A stretch of 64,000 nt of DNA from Metabacillus sp. KUDC1714 (GCF_014217835.1 NZ_CP055263.1:1903501-1967500), one strand, 5' to 3'; positions 27,848 to 38,121 are shown, numbered from the stretch's first letter. Numbers and translations are program-made. Notes: generated by a model from the sequence alone, not told the origin.

Positions 27848-27920
27848 TGGCTCGGGACGGAATCGAACCGCCGACACATGGATTTTCAGTCCATTGCTCT
27901 ACCAACTGAGCTACCGAGCC
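27848..27920 (-). tRNA. tRNA-Phe (GAA), CCA not encoded
   Basis: Cloverleaf with acceptor GGCTCGG/CCGAGCC, D-arm GCTCAGTTGGTAGAGC, anticodon loop CTGAAAA and T-arm GGTTCGATTCC. The base after A73 is followed by CTCC rather than CCA, so the end must be added by tRNA nucleotidyltransferase. Confidence 0.95.
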
Positions 27921-27929
27921 ATACTGGGT

Positions 27930-28070
27930 TTACGGCTTCCGCTAAACTTCGAATCTCTGCGTCAGCTCTTTCACTCACATCCTCACGTATTTACATACGC
28001 TCCGGTGATCGTTCAATCGCTTCCTTGATCTTCTCGTTTATCAAAACCCTTTTACTTAAGAAAAGTAACT
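27930..28070. other. Structured, GC-richer spacer inside the tRNA cluster
   Basis: This 140-base stretch between tRNA-Phe and tRNA-Asp is less AT-rich than other gaps and contains a small dyad, TTTACGGCTTCCGCTAAA, and another around CGTATTTACATACG. It shows no tRNA and no coding sequence in a single frame. It resembles an interspersed Bacillaceae element (ACCGGAGCGTA…TACGTGAGGAT) that I remember near stable-RNA genes; that link is not verified. Confidence 0.4.
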
Positions 28071-28078
28071 TAAGATAA

Positions 28079-28155
28079 TGGCGGTCCGGACGGGACTCGA
28101 ACCCGCGACCTCCTGCGTGACAGGCAGGCATTCTAACCAACTGAACTACCGGACC
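28079..28155 (-). tRNA. tRNA-Asp (GTC)
   Basis: Acceptor GGTCCGG/CCGGACC, discriminator G73, encoded CCA, D-arm AGTTCAGTTGGTTAGAAT, anticodon loop CTGTCAC and T-arm GGGTTCGAGTCCC. Confidence 0.96.
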
Positions 28156-28181
28156 TAATTGTAATTCTACTATATATAAAG

Positions 28182-28253
28182 TGACCCGTACGGGATTCGA
28201 ACCCGTGTTACCGCCGTGAAAGGGCGGTGTCTTAACCGCTTGACCAACGGGCC
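28182..28253 (-). tRNA. tRNA-Glu (TTC), CCA not encoded
   Basis: Acceptor GGCCCGT/ACGGGTC, anticodon loop CTTTCAC between GCCC…GGGC-type stem bases, T-arm GGGTTCGAATCCC, A73 followed by CTT, so CCA is not encoded. Confidence 0.95.
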
Positions 28254-28273
28254 AAAGTAACATGTAGTAAAAA

Positions 28274-28349
28274 TGGTGAGCCATGAAGGACTCGAACCTT
28301 CGACCCTCTGATTAAAAGTCAGATGCTCTACCAACTGAGCTAATGGCTC
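28274..28349 (-). tRNA. tRNA-Lys (TTT)
   Basis: Acceptor GAGCCAT/ATGGCTC, A73 and encoded CCA, D-arm AGCTCAGTTGGTAGAGC, anticodon loop CTTTTAA and T-arm AGGTTCGAGTCCT. It is the first gene of the cluster in the direction of transcription. Confidence 0.96.
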
Positions 28350-28518
28350 ATTATAGAAATGAGTAGATATTACATTGTTTTAGTGCTTGTACTGCTGTGA
28401 CTCATTATTCAATGAATAAGATATTAAATCTTCTAACAGGACGTGATCTATCATACCATATCACTTCTAAATAAAACAATACATTTTTTTATTTAATTTG
28501 TAATATTTTCTTTGATGT

Positions 28519-28548
28519 TAAAAGGGAATCGACATTCTTCGATTCCCC
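28519..28548 (-). terminator. Intrinsic terminator of purA
   Basis: A perfect 9-bp stem GGGAATCGA/TCGATTCCC is followed on the minus strand by TTTTAAC, 24 bases after the purA stop. Confidence 0.9.
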
Positions 28549-28571
28549 TCTATACAATGACTAATGTTTAT

Positions 28572-29858
28572 TTAACTATATACACTGCGAATAACATTCG
28601 TTTGAGTTCTGTCCGGTCCCACAGAGAAGATCGATAATGGAATACCAGTAAGCTGTGAAATACGCTCGATATAATGTCTAGCGTTAGCAGGTAGTTCACT
28701 TAGATTGCGAACACCTGTAATATCTTCTGTCCAGCCTGGTAGTTCTTCGTATACTGGTTCACATTCTGCAAGAACTTTTAAACTAGCAGGATACTCGTTA
28801 ATTGTCTCACCTTTATGCTTATATGCTACGCAAATTTTTAATGTTTCAATGCCAGTTAACACGTCAATTGAGTTTAGTGAAAGGTCTGTTAATCCACTTA
28901 CTCTTCTTGCATGACGAACAACAACACTATCAAACCATCCAACACGACGTGGACGTCCAGTTGTTGTACCATATTCACGTCCAACTTCACGAATTTGGTT
29001 GCCAATTTCATTGTTTAATTCAGTAGGAAAAGGACCGTCACCTACACGAGTTGTATATGCCTTAGATACACCAACAACATGGTTTATCTTAGTTGGACCT
29101 ACTCCAGAACCAATTGTAACTCCTCCAGCAACAGGGTTAGAAGATGTAACAAAAGGATATGTACCTTGATCAATATCAAGCATTACACCTTGAGCACCTT
29201 CAAAAAGAACACGACGCCCCTCATCCAAAGCATCATTTAGAACAACTGATGTATCTAAAACATACTTTTTAAATTGTTGGCCATATTCATAGTACTCATC
29301 TAAAATTTCTTCCACAGTGAAGCCTTCTACTTCATAAAACTTTTCTAACATGCGGTTCTTTTCTTCTAAAGCACGAACAAGCTTCTCTTCGAAAACATCA
29401 CGCTCAAGTAAATCAGAAATACGGATCCCTACGCGAGCTGCCTTATCCATGTAGGCTGGTCCGATTCCTTTTTTAGTTGTACCAATTTTATTTGCGCCTT
29501 TTCGTTCTTCCTCTACCTCATCTAATTTAAGGTGGTAAGGTAAAATGACATGCGCACGATTGCTAATACGTAAATTATCTGTTGTAATTCCACGCTCATG
29601 TAAATAAGCAAGTTCTGTAACAAGTGCTTTCGGATCTACAACCATACCATTACCAATCACACAGATTTTATCTTTATAAAAAATCCCAGATGGAATTAAG
29701 TGAAGTTTATAAGTCTCTCCACCAAATTTAATTGTATGACCTGCGTTATTTCCACCTTGATAACGAGCAATAACCTCTGCATTTTCAGAAAGGAAATCAG
29801 TAATCTTTCCTTTCCCTTCATCTCCCCATTGAGTTCCAACAACTACTACTGAAGACAT
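28572..29858 (-). CDS. purA: Adenylosuccinate synthetase
   Basis: It converts IMP, aspartate and GTP to adenylosuccinate, the first committed step to AMP. The 428-aa protein has the GTP loop [11 protein letters not shown] at the N-terminus, the IMP-binding NNAGHT and [13 protein letters not shown], and the end [15 protein letters not shown], as in B. subtilis. The start is ATG 29858 with GGAGGTG upstream; a GTG three codons earlier overlaps that ribosome site. Paired PurR boxes lie about 85 bases upstream, so repression when PRPP is low is likely. Confidence 0.97.
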   Translation of the reverse strand: MSSVVVVGTQWGDEGKGKITDFLSENAEVIARYQGGNNAGHTIKFGGETYKLHLIPSGIFYKDKICVIGNGMVVDPKALVTELAYLHERGITTDNLRISNRAHVILPYHLKLDEVEEERKGANKIGTTKKGIGPAYMDKAARVGIRISDLLERDVFEEKLVRALEEKNRMLEKFYEVEGFTVEEILDEYYEYGQQFKKYVLDTSVVLNDALDEGRRVLFEGAQGVMLDIDQGTYPFVTSSNPVAGGVTIGSGVGPTKINHVVGVSKAYTTRVGDGPFPTELNNEIGNQIREVGREYGTTTGRPRRVGWFDSVVVRHARRVSGLTDLSLNSIDVLTGIETLKICVAYKHKGETINEYPASLKVLAECEPVYEELPGWTEDITGVRNLSELPANARHYIERISQLTGIPLSIFSVGPDRTQTNVIRSVYS

Positions 29859-29942
29859 TCCGTGCACCTCCGTAATTTCGCACTTAATTTCGCACTAATC
29901 AAACATGTTTATTTTATCAATCACTATGAAGAAAGTCAATGA

Positions 29943-29987
29943 AAATACGAACATTTATAAATCCACGAGATGTATTCGTTCGTATAT
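29943..29987. promoter_or_regulatory. Inverted pair of PurR-binding PurBoxes upstream of purA
   Basis: AAATACGAACATT (29943–29955) matches the PurBox consensus AWWWCCGAACWWT at 12 of 13 positions. A weaker inverted copy lies at 29975–29987 (minus strand ATATACGAACGAA, 10 of 13). The inverted arrangement upstream of purA is as in the B. subtilis PurR regulon. Confidence 0.7.
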
Positions 29988-30093
29988 TCCTCTTTGTCTA
30001 TTGTAATAAAAAACAATATATTCCTTCATTACTCTTTATTTACGATTACTTTTATCATATCCCAATATAGAATGATTAACTCTAAAAGGAACA

Positions 30094-30126
30094 TAAAAAA
30101 AGAAGACCGCATGGATACGATCTTCT
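30094..30126 (-). terminator. Intrinsic terminator of dnaC
   Basis: On the minus strand GAAGATCG pairs with CGGTCTTC (one G·T) and is followed by seven T, directly after the dnaC stop. Confidence 0.85.
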
Positions 30127-30127
30127 C

Positions 30128-31498
30128 TTATGCACCTTGTGGTACACCTTCGTCATCAAAACGCCGCTCTAGATTAACGAATTTGTTATATTCTTTTACA
30201 AAGGCTAATGACACGGTACCAACCGGACCATTACGCTGTTTAGCAATGATAATTTCAATGATATTTTTATTCTCAGATTCTTTATCATAATAGTCATCAC
30301 GGTATAGGAAGGCCACAATATCAGCATCCTGCTCAATACTCCCAGATTCACGGATATCTGACATCATTGGACGTTTATCTTGACGTTGTTCAACTCCACG
30401 TGATAGCTGAGATAAAGCAATAACAGGAACCTTTAGCTCACGAGCTAATTCCTTAAGAGTTCTGGAAATTTCCGATACCTCTTGTTGGCGGTTATCACTA
30501 CGACCACTACCTTGGATTAATTGTAAGTAATCGATCAATACCATACCTAAACCAGCCTCTTGTTTTAAACGGCGACATTTTGCACGGATTTCACTTACAC
30601 GTATACCAGGTGTATCATCAATATATATTCCAGAATTTGAAAGGCTTCCCATTGCCATGGTTAATTTACCCCAATCCTCAGGGGTTAATGAACCTGTTCT
30701 AAGTCGTTGGGCATCTATATTACCTTCAGCACAAAGCATCCTCATGACAAGCTGATCTGCACCCATCTCCAGACTAAAGATTGCAACGTTTTCGTCAGTT
30801 TTTGTCGCAACGTTTTGCGCAATATTTAATGCAAATGCTGTTTTACCAACAGATGGACGTGCTGCTACAATAATGAGATCATTTCGTTGGAAGCCTGCTG
30901 TCATTTTATCTAGCTCCATGAAACCTGTTGGGATACCAGTAACATCCCCTTTACGATCATGAAGCAATTCAATGTTATCATATGTTTGGACAAGAACATC
31001 TTTAATATTTTGAAAGGCACCAGCATTCTTACGCTGTGCAACCTCCATAATTGTTTTTTCAGCCTCATTTAAAAGAACTTCAACTTCATCTTCCCGGCTA
31101 TACCCATCTTGGGCAATTCCAGTAGCAGTACGGATAAGACGACGTAAAATTGACTTTTCTTCTACTAATTTCCCGTAATATTCAATATTAGCTGCAGTAG
31201 GTACTGAATTTGCTAAATCACTTAAATATGAAACCCCGCCCACTTCTTCTAAAAGATTCGCGTCTGCTAATTCTGAGGTTACCGTTACTAAATCGACTGG
31301 CTCACCTTTATCGGATAAATCAAGCATTGCATTATAAATTTTTTGATGTGATGCACGATAAAAATCTTCAGGAATTAAAAGTTCTGATGCTAATGTTAAA
31401 GAAGATGGTTGCAGAAATATTGCGCCTAATACGGCCTGTTCTGCTTCTATATTTTGTGGTGGAATACGATCACCAATTACTTCGTTTATGATGACCAC
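30128..31498 (-). CDS. dnaC: Replicative DNA helicase DnaC (DnaB family)
   Basis: The hexameric 5'–3' replication-fork helicase, called DnaC in Bacillus. Its N-terminal primase-contact domain covers about 1–150 (PPQNIEAEQAVLGAIF). The RecA-type motor follows, with Walker A ARPSVGKTAFA near residue 215, Walker B MVLIDYLQL and the DIRESGSIEQDAD loop. The first codon is uncertain. The only standard start before the conserved region is GTG 31498, close to an AAAGGA site, giving 456 aa, slightly longer than B. subtilis. It follows rplI. Confidence 0.95.
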   Translation of the reverse strand: MVIINEVIGDRIPPQNIEAEQAVLGAIFLQPSSLTLASELLIPEDFYRASHQKIYNAMLDLSDKGEPVDLVTVTSELADANLLEEVGGVSYLSDLANSVPTAANIEYYGKLVEEKSILRRLIRTATGIAQDGYSREDEVEVLLNEAEKTIMEVAQRKNAGAFQNIKDVLVQTYDNIELLHDRKGDVTGIPTGFMELDKMTAGFQRNDLIIVAARPSVGKTAFALNIAQNVATKTDENVAIFSLEMGADQLVMRMLCAEGNIDAQRLRTGSLTPEDWGKLTMAMGSLSNSGIYIDDTPGIRVSEIRAKCRRLKQEAGLGMVLIDYLQLIQGSGRSDNRQQEVSEISRTLKELARELKVPVIALSQLSRGVEQRQDKRPMMSDIRESGSIEQDADIVAFLYRDDYYDKESENKNIIEIIIAKQRNGPVGTVSLAFVKEYNKFVNLERRFDDEGVPQGA

Positions 31499-31646
31499 CG
31501 TCCTTTTATTTTAATAATTGCTAGGAAGCTATCAATGATTCAATCTCATATAATTAGAAACTCTTAAGTACTAAGCATAAAAAAAATGTGGCTAAGCTTC
31601 AAGATAAATTTCACTCTTTCCACAAAACCACTTATATTTCCAACAT

Positions 31647-32093
31647 TTACTGTTCAGTTACATGCACCTTTACTGTTGCTGATACTTCAGGGTGCAACTT
31701 AACAGGTACATTTGTAAATCCAAGGGCACGAATTGCATCAGGTAGGTCGATTTTGCGCTTATCCAACTTGATACTATGGCTCTTTTTAAGTTCATCTGCT
31801 ATTTGCTTACTAGTAATTGAACCAAATAGACGCCCACCTTCACCTGATTTAGCACTTAATTGTACAGTTAGTTCCTCTAACACCTTTTTAAGTTCTTGCA
31901 TTTGCTCTAATTCTTCAATTGCTTCTTTCTCTTGTTTCTTCTTTTGTGCATTTAAAGAGCTTACATTAGCATTTGATGCTTCAACTGCAAGTCCTTGTTT
32001 AAGTAAGAAGTTTTGCGCGTAGCCATCCGCAACATTTTTGACTTCACCTTTTTTCCCTTTTCCTTTTACATCTTTTAAAAATATTACCTTCAT
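31647..32093 (-). CDS. rplI: 50S ribosomal protein L9
   Basis: 148 aa with the standard L9 layout: N-terminal rRNA-binding domain ([20 protein letters not shown]), a long central helix rich in Lys and Glu (about 40–75), and a C-terminal domain. The start overlaps the gdpP stop as ATGA and GAAGGAGG precedes it, so translation is coupled to gdpP. Confidence 0.98.
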   Translation of the reverse strand: MKVIFLKDVKGKGKKGEVKNVADGYAQNFLLKQGLAVEASNANVSSLNAQKKKQEKEAIEELEQMQELKKVLEELTVQLSAKSGEGGRLFGSITSKQIADELKKSHSIKLDKRKIDLPDAIRALGFTNVPVKLHPEVSATVKVHVTEQ

Positions 32094-34063
32094 GATTTGG
32101 TTCCTCCTTCAAGATAATCTTCTAGTGCTGATTTCAGTCTTTCTTCTGTTTCTTTAAGCGTGTAATTCTGAAGCTGTGTCGCAGCATTTGTTAAATGACC
32201 TCCGCCATCAAGTGCTTCCATAATGAGCTGAACATTAATGTCACCTAATGACCTGGCACTAATGCTAATACTAGCTTCATTCCGCCTTGCAATAACAAAG
32301 GAAGCTGAAACTCCATTCATTGTTAAAAGCGTATCAGCCGTTTGAGCAATGATAACCTGTTCAAAAAATTCATTGTCATCTGCAATTGTAATCGCAATTC
32401 CTTCTTTGTAGATTGACGCGTTTTGAATAAGTCTAGCACGCTTCACATAGTTCTCGATATCTTCTTTCATAAACTTTTGAACTAGTACTGTATCAGCGCC
32501 CTTAGCTCTTAAGTATGAGGCTGCATCAAACGTACGTGAACCTGTACGAAGAGTAAAACTTTTTGTATCAACGATAATACCTGCTAATAAAGCAGTTGCT
32601 TCAACCATGTTCATTTTAAGACGCTTTGGCTGGTACTCTAATAGCTCTGTTACTAATTCAGCTGTAGACGATGCGTAAGGCTCCATATAAACAAGGATTG
32701 GGTCCTTTATAAACTCCTCACCCCGTCTATGATGATCAATGACAATAACATGCTCACTTCTAGATAGTAACCTTTCATCAATGACCATTGACGGCTTATG
32801 GGTATCTACGACAATAAGTAATGTTTCATCTGTCATAATCTCTAGTGCTTGCTCTGGTGTGATAAATCTCGACCAGAGCTCTGGATGCTGCTTTAGCTCA
32901 ATCAGTAATTGTTCTACACCAGAATCAAGTGCATCTGGGTCTAAGACGATAAACCCCTCTTTTCCATTTACTTGTGCAACCTTTAAGATTCCAATAGCAG
33001 AACCAATGGCATCCATATCAGGAAACTTATGTCCCATTATCATCACTTTATCACTTTCAGAGACAATTTCTTTTAATGCATGGGATATAACACGGGCACG
33101 TACTCTCGTGCGCTTTTCCATTGGGTTGGTTTTACCACCGAAGAACTTTACTTTACCGCTTGTTTGTTTTATAGCAACCTGGTCTCCACCACGTCCAAGG
33201 GCTAAATCTTGACCAGATTGAGCTAAATCAGCTAGCTCCTGCAACGAAGATACACCTGTACCAATCCCTATACTTAATGTTAATGATACATTATGGATCG
33301 TTGTTTTCTCTCTAACTTCATCTAAAATGGAGAATTTCGTTTTTTCTAACTTAGTTAAAATATTTTCATTTAACACACCTAAAAAACGTTCTGAGGAAAC
33401 TCTTTTTAAAAATACACCATAATCCTTAGCCCACTTATTTAATAAGGCTGTTACTTCACTATTTATTGCACTCTTAGCCTGATCATCCATCCCTTGTGTC
33501 ACTTCATCATAATTATCTAAAAAGATAAATGCTAAGGCTGTACGCTCATTCTCATACTGCCGCTCAATTTCTATTTGTTCTGTAACATCAAAGAAATATA
33601 ATAAACGTTCATTTCGTTTAATAATGACTTTAAATTTTCGATCATGTAAGGTAATCGTTTCTGAATCAACTTCTTGTTTTATTAATGGGACTAATGCATC
33701 AGCTACATCAAATAGGGATCTACCCACTAATGTATCTACGTCAAAGCAAGAAGTTAAAAATGGATTCGTCCACTCTATATGATATTGATCATTAAATAAC
33801 ATAATCCCAATCGGCATCTCCATTAAAGCTTCTTCGCCGACCTTTTTCAATCGATATGAAAGCGTTGTAATATAACCTTCCATTTCTAATTGAAAGTCTA
33901 AAACAGCTTTCCTTAGAAGGTAAAGTGAAACACTTAAGAAAATAGATACCAGGATACCGATTATCCAATTATAAAAAAATAGAACCAGGACAGCTATAAC
34001 TGTTAAGCCAATTAATGAATAAATAGAATATCGGATTAATGTCTTTTCATTTAAATTTGGCAT
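32090..34063 (-). CDS. gdpP: Cyclic-di-AMP phosphodiesterase GdpP (YybT)
   Basis: It degrades the essential second messenger c-di-AMP and so affects wall stress, potassium and β-lactam tolerance. The 657-aa protein has two N-terminal membrane helices (about 10–55), a haem-binding type PAS domain (about 80–150) and a degenerate GGDEF domain (about 170–300, with [11 protein letters not shown]). The DHH/DHHA1 catalytic domain spans about 330–650, with [12 protein letters not shown] and DHHRRG. A GAGGAG site lies about 14 bases from ATG 34063. It is between yybS and rplI as in B. subtilis. Confidence 0.95.
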   Translation of the reverse strand: MPNLNEKTLIRYSIYSLIGLTVIAVLVLFFYNWIIGILVSIFLSVSLYLLRKAVLDFQLEMEGYITTLSYRLKKVGEEALMEMPIGIMLFNDQYHIEWTNPFLTSCFDVDTLVGRSLFDVADALVPLIKQEVDSETITLHDRKFKVIIKRNERLLYFFDVTEQIEIERQYENERTALAFIFLDNYDEVTQGMDDQAKSAINSEVTALLNKWAKDYGVFLKRVSSERFLGVLNENILTKLEKTKFSILDEVREKTTIHNVSLTLSIGIGTGVSSLQELADLAQSGQDLALGRGGDQVAIKQTSGKVKFFGGKTNPMEKRTRVRARVISHALKEIVSESDKVMIMGHKFPDMDAIGSAIGILKVAQVNGKEGFIVLDPDALDSGVEQLLIELKQHPELWSRFITPEQALEIMTDETLLIVVDTHKPSMVIDERLLSRSEHVIVIDHHRRGEEFIKDPILVYMEPYASSTAELVTELLEYQPKRLKMNMVEATALLAGIIVDTKSFTLRTGSRTFDAASYLRAKGADTVLVQKFMKEDIENYVKRARLIQNASIYKEGIAITIADDNEFFEQVIIAQTADTLLTMNGVSASFVIARRNEASISISARSLGDINVQLIMEALDGGGHLTNAATQLQNYTLKETEERLKSALEDYLEGGTKS

Positions 34064-34102
34064 TCGTTTCTCATCAACTCCTCTCAGGCAGTGAATCCTA
34101 TT

Positions 34103-35038
34103 TTACTTTTTTGTTATTTTGTCACGGAGAGGGAAGCATAAATCAATTATACCTAAGATTCTAATAAGATAAAGAAATATTGGTAAGAGCAATGAAGCAA
34201 TTACAGCGATTACTGGTATAGCCTTTGATAAGCCCTTCTTATATGAATAATAATATATGAACGAGTAGCCTTGAATTAGGACACAGAATTGTAAAATATA
34301 ATATAAGTTTATCAACGCCATAAAATAGAAGCTATCTTTATCAAGTTTTATCATAATTAACACTGATACGATTAAATAATACCAGATTAAGCTTATTGGC
34401 AAGCGCCAATCCCTAAATGGTTTTAAAGGAGATACTTCAACCTTCAAGCGCTTAAGTACTGGTATTGCTACAAGGTGGCTAAAGAGAGAAAATAGGATAC
34501 CTAAGGTTACAAACATAGTTGGTGTTAATATATGTATCAGATCCAAACCCTTTTCCAGCTGTTCAAATTGTTGCTCTACATTTGTATTAGCGTCAAGAGC
34601 AGTAATGATTGACTTTGATTGCTCTATTGATTCTTCAAGTAAACCGATAGAAATTTTTATAAAATCAAGCTTAAGGAATAGTATTGCTCCTATATAAGTT
34701 ATAACAAAACTAAATGTATAAGCTAAGCTTCCTCCTATTAATGCACCTATCGGACTTTTCCTTTTATAAAAATAACCCATTGTTAAGCCACTCAAACCAA
34801 AAATAAAAGCGATTAAGATATTTGTTACTGACCCAAAGAGGATCGATAGAATACAACCCGCGATTAACATCATGATCGATAGGGGAATACCATGTCTAAT
34901 TGTAAATAGCATAAAGGGTAATGGGAGGACTAAGTGTAAGATCGTCCCTATGATTGGTGCATATAGAGCAAAAAGCATTAAAACTAAGAATATCGCTAAA
35001 ATAAGTGCACCTTCTGTTATTACACGAACTTTACTCAC
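34103..35038 (-). CDS. yybS: YybS-family membrane protein (DUF2232)
   Basis: 311 aa with eight or so membrane segments and no catalytic motif. The family is conserved upstream of gdpP in Bacillus and its biochemical role is unknown; it may be a transport or scaffold component. AAAGAGGTG precedes ATG 35038, and there are 39 bases to gdpP, so the two are probably co-transcribed with rplI. Confidence 0.88.
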   Translation of the reverse strand: MSKVRVITEGALILAIFLVLMLFALYAPIIGTILHLVLPLPFMLFTIRHGIPLSIMMLIAGCILSILFGSVTNILIAFIFGLSGLTMGYFYKRKSPIGALIGGSLAYTFSFVITYIGAILFLKLDFIKISIGLLEESIEQSKSIITALDANTNVEQQFEQLEKGLDLIHILTPTMFVTLGILFSLFSHLVAIPVLKRLKVEVSPLKPFRDWRLPISLIWYYLIVSVLIMIKLDKDSFYFMALINLYYILQFCVLIQGYSFIYYYSYKKGLSKAIPVIAVIASLLLPIFLYLIRILGIIDLCFPLRDKITKK

Positions 35039-35204
35039 ATTTTCACCTCTTTAAAGGGATCATATTATATTTTAGACTACCTTCATCACGGAATCAAACT
35101 TCTAAACGACCATCTTAACACCTTTTTTCAGAATGGTTATTTACCCAATTAAAGGAAGCATTATTAGTAGGGTAGGCAATCTAGGTCTGCCCATTTAATA
35201 GATG

Positions 35205-35245
35205 AAAAAAGCACAGAAAGGATACAATCCTTATCTGTGCTTTTT
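35205..35245 (-). terminator. Intrinsic terminator of the rpsF–ssb–rpsR operon
   Basis: A 10-bp stem AAAGCACAGA/TCTGTGCTTT encloses a second small dyad AAGGAT/ATCCTT and is followed by TTTTTT on the minus strand. The rest of the gap to yybS shows nothing distinct. Confidence 0.9.
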
Positions 35246-35251
35246 CATTTA

Positions 35252-35494
<243 letters not shown>

Positions 35495-35537
35495 CTAGTT
35501 CCTCCCTTCTGATTATATTACGGTCATATATTTATAA

Positions 35538-36062
35538 TTAAAACGGTAAGTCATCATCAGATATATCAATAGGCTTTCCATCGTTTGCAAATGGATCGTC
35601 ATCAAAGCTTGTACGACCTTGATTACGTTGATTTTGATCTGAACCGAATGGGTTTTGATTACCAGAGTTTTCTGAATACCCACCAAAGTTATTATTATTG
35701 TTATTGTTGCTGTTGTAGTTATTGTTGCCTCCGCCGCTCGCACCTCTAGGCTCAAGGAATTGGACACTTTCTGCAACAACCTCTGTTACATATACACGTT
35801 TCCCGCTTTGATCCTCATAGCTACGTGATTGCAAACGACCGTCAACACCTGCTAAGCTTCCTTTTTTAAGAAAGTTTGCAACATTTTCGGCTTGCTTTCG
35901 CCAAATCACACAGTTTAGAAAGTCAGCTTCTCTTTCACCTTGTTGGTTTGTAAACGTACGGTTTACTGCTAAAGTAAATGTAGCAACAGCTACTCCGCTT
36001 GGTGTGTAACGCAAATCTGGATCTTTTGTTAGTCTTCCGACTAGTACAACTCGATTCAACAT
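35538..36062 (-). CDS. ssb: Single-stranded DNA-binding protein
   Basis: It coats ssDNA at forks and recruits repair proteins. ATG 36062 gives 174 aa starting [11 protein letters not shown], with AAAGGA eight bases before; a start three codons upstream is less likely. The OB fold covers about 1–106. A flexible linker follows, rich in Asn and Gly with a run of Asn codons (AAT/AAC), and the acidic tip is DDDLPF, which binds partner proteins. The Asn-codon run is a simple-sequence tract prone to length change. Confidence 0.97.
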   Translation of the reverse strand: MLNRVVLVGRLTKDPDLRYTPSGVAVATFTLAVNRTFTNQQGEREADFLNCVIWRKQAENVANFLKKGSLAGVDGRLQSRSYEDQSGKRVYVTEVVAESVQFLEPRGASGGGNNNYNSNNNNNNNFGGYSENSGNQNPFGSDQNQRNQGRTSFDDDPFANDGKPIDISDDDLPF

Positions 36063-36100
36063 CAGAACCATCCTTTTTTGAATATCTTTTCAAACATTAA

Positions 36101-36394
36101 TTATTTATCTTCTTTTTTAATAACGATATGGCGAATGATATCTTCGCTGATTTTCGCTAAACGATCAAATTCTTGAATAGCAGCAGCTTCAGAGTTAACT
36201 TGAAGAAGCATGTAGTAGCCATCACGGAAATCATTGATTTCGTAAGCCAAACGGCGTTTGCCCCACTCTTTTGATTCGTTTAATTCCGCACCATTATCAG
36301 ATAAAACGCTGTTGAAACGCTCAACTAGAGCTTTCTTAGCTTCATCTTCAATATTTGGGCGGATGATGTACATAACCTCGTACTTTTTCATCAT
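36101..36394 (-). CDS. rpsF: 30S ribosomal protein S6
   Basis: 97 aa with [20 protein letters not shown] at the start and [12 protein letters not shown] in the middle. Two consecutive ATG codons open the frame and the second may be the start; AAAGGAGGTG lies upstream. First gene of rpsF–ssb–rpsR. A hairpin leader that may bind the S6:S18 pair lies just upstream. Confidence 0.98.
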   Translation of the reverse strand: MMKKYEVMYIIRPNIEDEAKKALVERFNSVLSDNGAELNESKEWGKRRLAYEINDFRDGYYMLLQVNSEAAAIQEFDRLAKISEDIIRHIVIKKEDK

Positions 36395-36399
36395 CTTAC

Positions 36400-36436
36400 A
36401 CCTCCTTTTGGTCTAAACGGCCCATTATAGGGCAAG
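36400..36436 (-). promoter_or_regulatory. Candidate S6:S18-binding leader hairpin of rpsF
   Basis: On the minus strand GCCC-TATAAT-GGGC is followed by CG and TTTAGACC, with the flanking bases able to extend the stem. A CCG-containing hairpin just before rpsF is the known autoregulatory leader for the S6:S18 complex in many bacteria. The loop could instead be read as a -10 box (TATAAT), but no -35 is properly placed. Confidence 0.45.
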
Positions 36437-36489
36437 GAGCAATTAAAATAAATTACTCACAATTAGGTATTATAGCAAATGATACTGAA

Positions 36490-36650
36490 ATGCGCAAGCG
36501 CCTTGATTAGCTCCGACAAGCATAAGACGCTCTTGAATAGAAGGTGTTCTTTACCTTCAATTCAAGAGTGGCTTATGACTCGAGGAGCTAGGCGCTGGAG
36601 CTGGACACCAAGAAATGCGCAAGCGCCTTGATTAGGAGCTTGCGCTAGTC
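36490..36650 (+). repeat. Family A hairpin repeat, copy A1, plus truncated second head
   Basis: The copy begins GCGCAAGCGCCTTGATTAG and ends GGAGCTAGGCGCTGGAGCTGG. Inner paired arms are CATAAG/CTTATG, CTCTTGAAT/ATTCAAGAG and GAAGGT/ACCTTC. Directly after it (36614–36650) is a short form in which GCGCAAGC and GCTTGCGC close a small perfect stem. It lies between ychF and rpsF, in neither coding region. Confidence 0.85.
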
Positions 36651-36703
36651 ACAAACTAAATATGGAATAAATAATTTTAAATAAATAGTATTAGCAAGAA
36701 ATC

Positions 36704-37804
36704 TTATACATTAAAGCGGAAATGGATAACATCTCCATCTTGTACAATGTATTCTTTACCTTCTAGACGGACTTTTCCTGCTTCACGTGCAGCACCCATT
36801 GTCTTTGCTGCTAATAGGTCATCATATGAAACTGTTTCAGCACGGATAAATCCTCTTTCAAAGTCTGTATGGATAATAGCAGCACATTGAGGAGCTTTCA
36901 TTCCTTTTTTAAATGTCCAAGCACGAACCTCTTGTTCACCTGCTGTAAAATAAGTAGCCAGACCAAGAAGATTGTAAGAAGCTTTAATTAACTGATCAAG
37001 TCCAGACTCTTCAATTCCAAGCTCTTCAAGAAACATTTCCTTTTCTTCACCTTCAAGTTCAGCAATCTCTGATTCAATTTTTGCACATACAACAATTACT
37101 TCAGCATTTTCAGCTGCCGCAAATTCACGAACCAGTCCTACATATTCATTGTCTGAAGGATCTGCAACTTCCTCCTCACTAACATTTGCTACATATAGAA
37201 TAGGTTTAAATGTTAATAAATGAAGTTGCTTCACATATTTCAATTGCTCTTCTGTTAATTCCACAGAACGAGCTGGCTTTTCACTTTCAAACGCTTCTTT
37301 AAGCTTTACTAGGATTTCATGTTCAAAGACAGCTGTTTTTTCTTTCTGCTTTGCTAACTTAGCTACACGATCAATACGTTTATCAACTGTTTCCAAATCC
37401 GCTAATATCAACTCTAGATTAATTGTTTCGATATCCGAAATTGGGTCAACTTTACCAGATACATGAGTAATATTATCATCTGCAAAACAACGCACAACAT
37501 GACAAATTGCATCTACCTGACGGATATGGGAAAGAAACTTATTACCTAATCCCTCTCCTTTACTTGCACCTTTAACAATTCCAGCAATATCAGTAAATTC
37601 AAATGCGGTTGGTACGGTTTTTTTAGGTTTTACAAGTTCTGTTAGCCTTTGTAAACGCTCATCAGGTACTTCTACAATCCCGACATTAGGATCAATTGTA
37701 CAAAATGGATAGTTTGCTGACTCAGCACCAGCTTGTGTAATTGCGTTAAATAATGTTGATTTTCCGACGTTTGGAAGACCTACAATTCCTGCAGTTAATG
37801 CCAT
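36704..37804 (-). CDS. ychF: Redox-regulated ribosome-binding ATPase YchF
   Basis: An Obg-family P-loop protein of 366 aa (OLA1/YchF) that prefers ATP and binds 70S ribosomes. G1 is [13 protein letters not shown] at residues 8–20, and the variant G4 region NVSEEE replaces NKxD, as expected for YchF. A coiled-coil arm lies at about 130–190 and the C-terminal TGS domain ends [16 protein letters not shown] site precedes ATG 37804. It is flanked on both sides by family A repeats, which may serve as its boundaries because no ordinary terminator is seen. Confidence 0.97.
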   Translation of the reverse strand: MALTAGIVGLPNVGKSTLFNAITQAGAESANYPFCTIDPNVGIVEVPDERLQRLTELVKPKKTVPTAFEFTDIAGIVKGASKGEGLGNKFLSHIRQVDAICHVVRCFADDNITHVSGKVDPISDIETINLELILADLETVDKRIDRVAKLAKQKEKTAVFEHEILVKLKEAFESEKPARSVELTEEQLKYVKQLHLLTFKPILYVANVSEEEVADPSDNEYVGLVREFAAAENAEVIVVCAKIESEIAELEGEEKEMFLEELGIEESGLDQLIKASYNLLGLATYFTAGEQEVRAWTFKKGMKAPQCAAIIHTDFERGFIRAETVSYDDLLAAKTMGAAREAGKVRLEGKEYIVQDGDVIHFRFNV

Positions 37805-37925
37805 ATTTCCACTCCTCTATCATTAAACAAAAAAATTTGTCCGAATTCTAACCAATCTTCAACAATTATAGATAGTAAACACATAAAAAACAAGCAGGTC
37901 TCTCATTTATAGTGAAACAATATAA

Positions 37926-38060
37926 GAAAAGCGCAAGCGCCTTGCTCAGCCCCGACAAGCATAAGACGCAAGTGAATAGAAGACGTTCTTTGTCTTCAAT
38001 TCACTTGTGGCTTATGACCTCGAGGGGCTAGGCGCTGGAGCTGGACACCAAAACTAAGTA
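37926..38060 (+). repeat. Family A hairpin repeat, copy A2
   Basis: Head GCGCAAGCGCCTTGCTCAGCC and tail GGGGCTAGGCGCTGGAGCTGG. Paired arms: AGCGCC/GGCGCT, AGCCCC/GGGGCT, CATAAG/CTTATG, CAAGTGAAT/ATTCACTTG, GAAGAC/GTCTTC. The tail is followed by AAAACTAAGTA, as in copies A3 and A4. It lies between yyaE and ychF. Confidence 0.9.
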
Positions 38061-38089
38061 CAAACTTATATGCATTCTTACCTTACTAG

Positions 38090-38118
38090 AAAGGAGAACC
38101 TATAAACGGCTCTCCTTT
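38090..38118 (-). terminator. Terminator-like hairpin downstream of yyaE
   Basis: AAAGGAGAACC pairs with GGCTCTCCTTT (one mismatch) around TATAAAC, starting four bases after the yyaE stop. The T-tract on the minus strand is short (TTTCT). Confidence 0.65.
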
Positions 38119-38121
38119 GCA

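Noticed and set aside
27991..28284. 97-codon minus-strand frame across the tRNA cluster
   Set aside because: It runs through tRNA-Asp and tRNA-Glu sequences and is an artefact.
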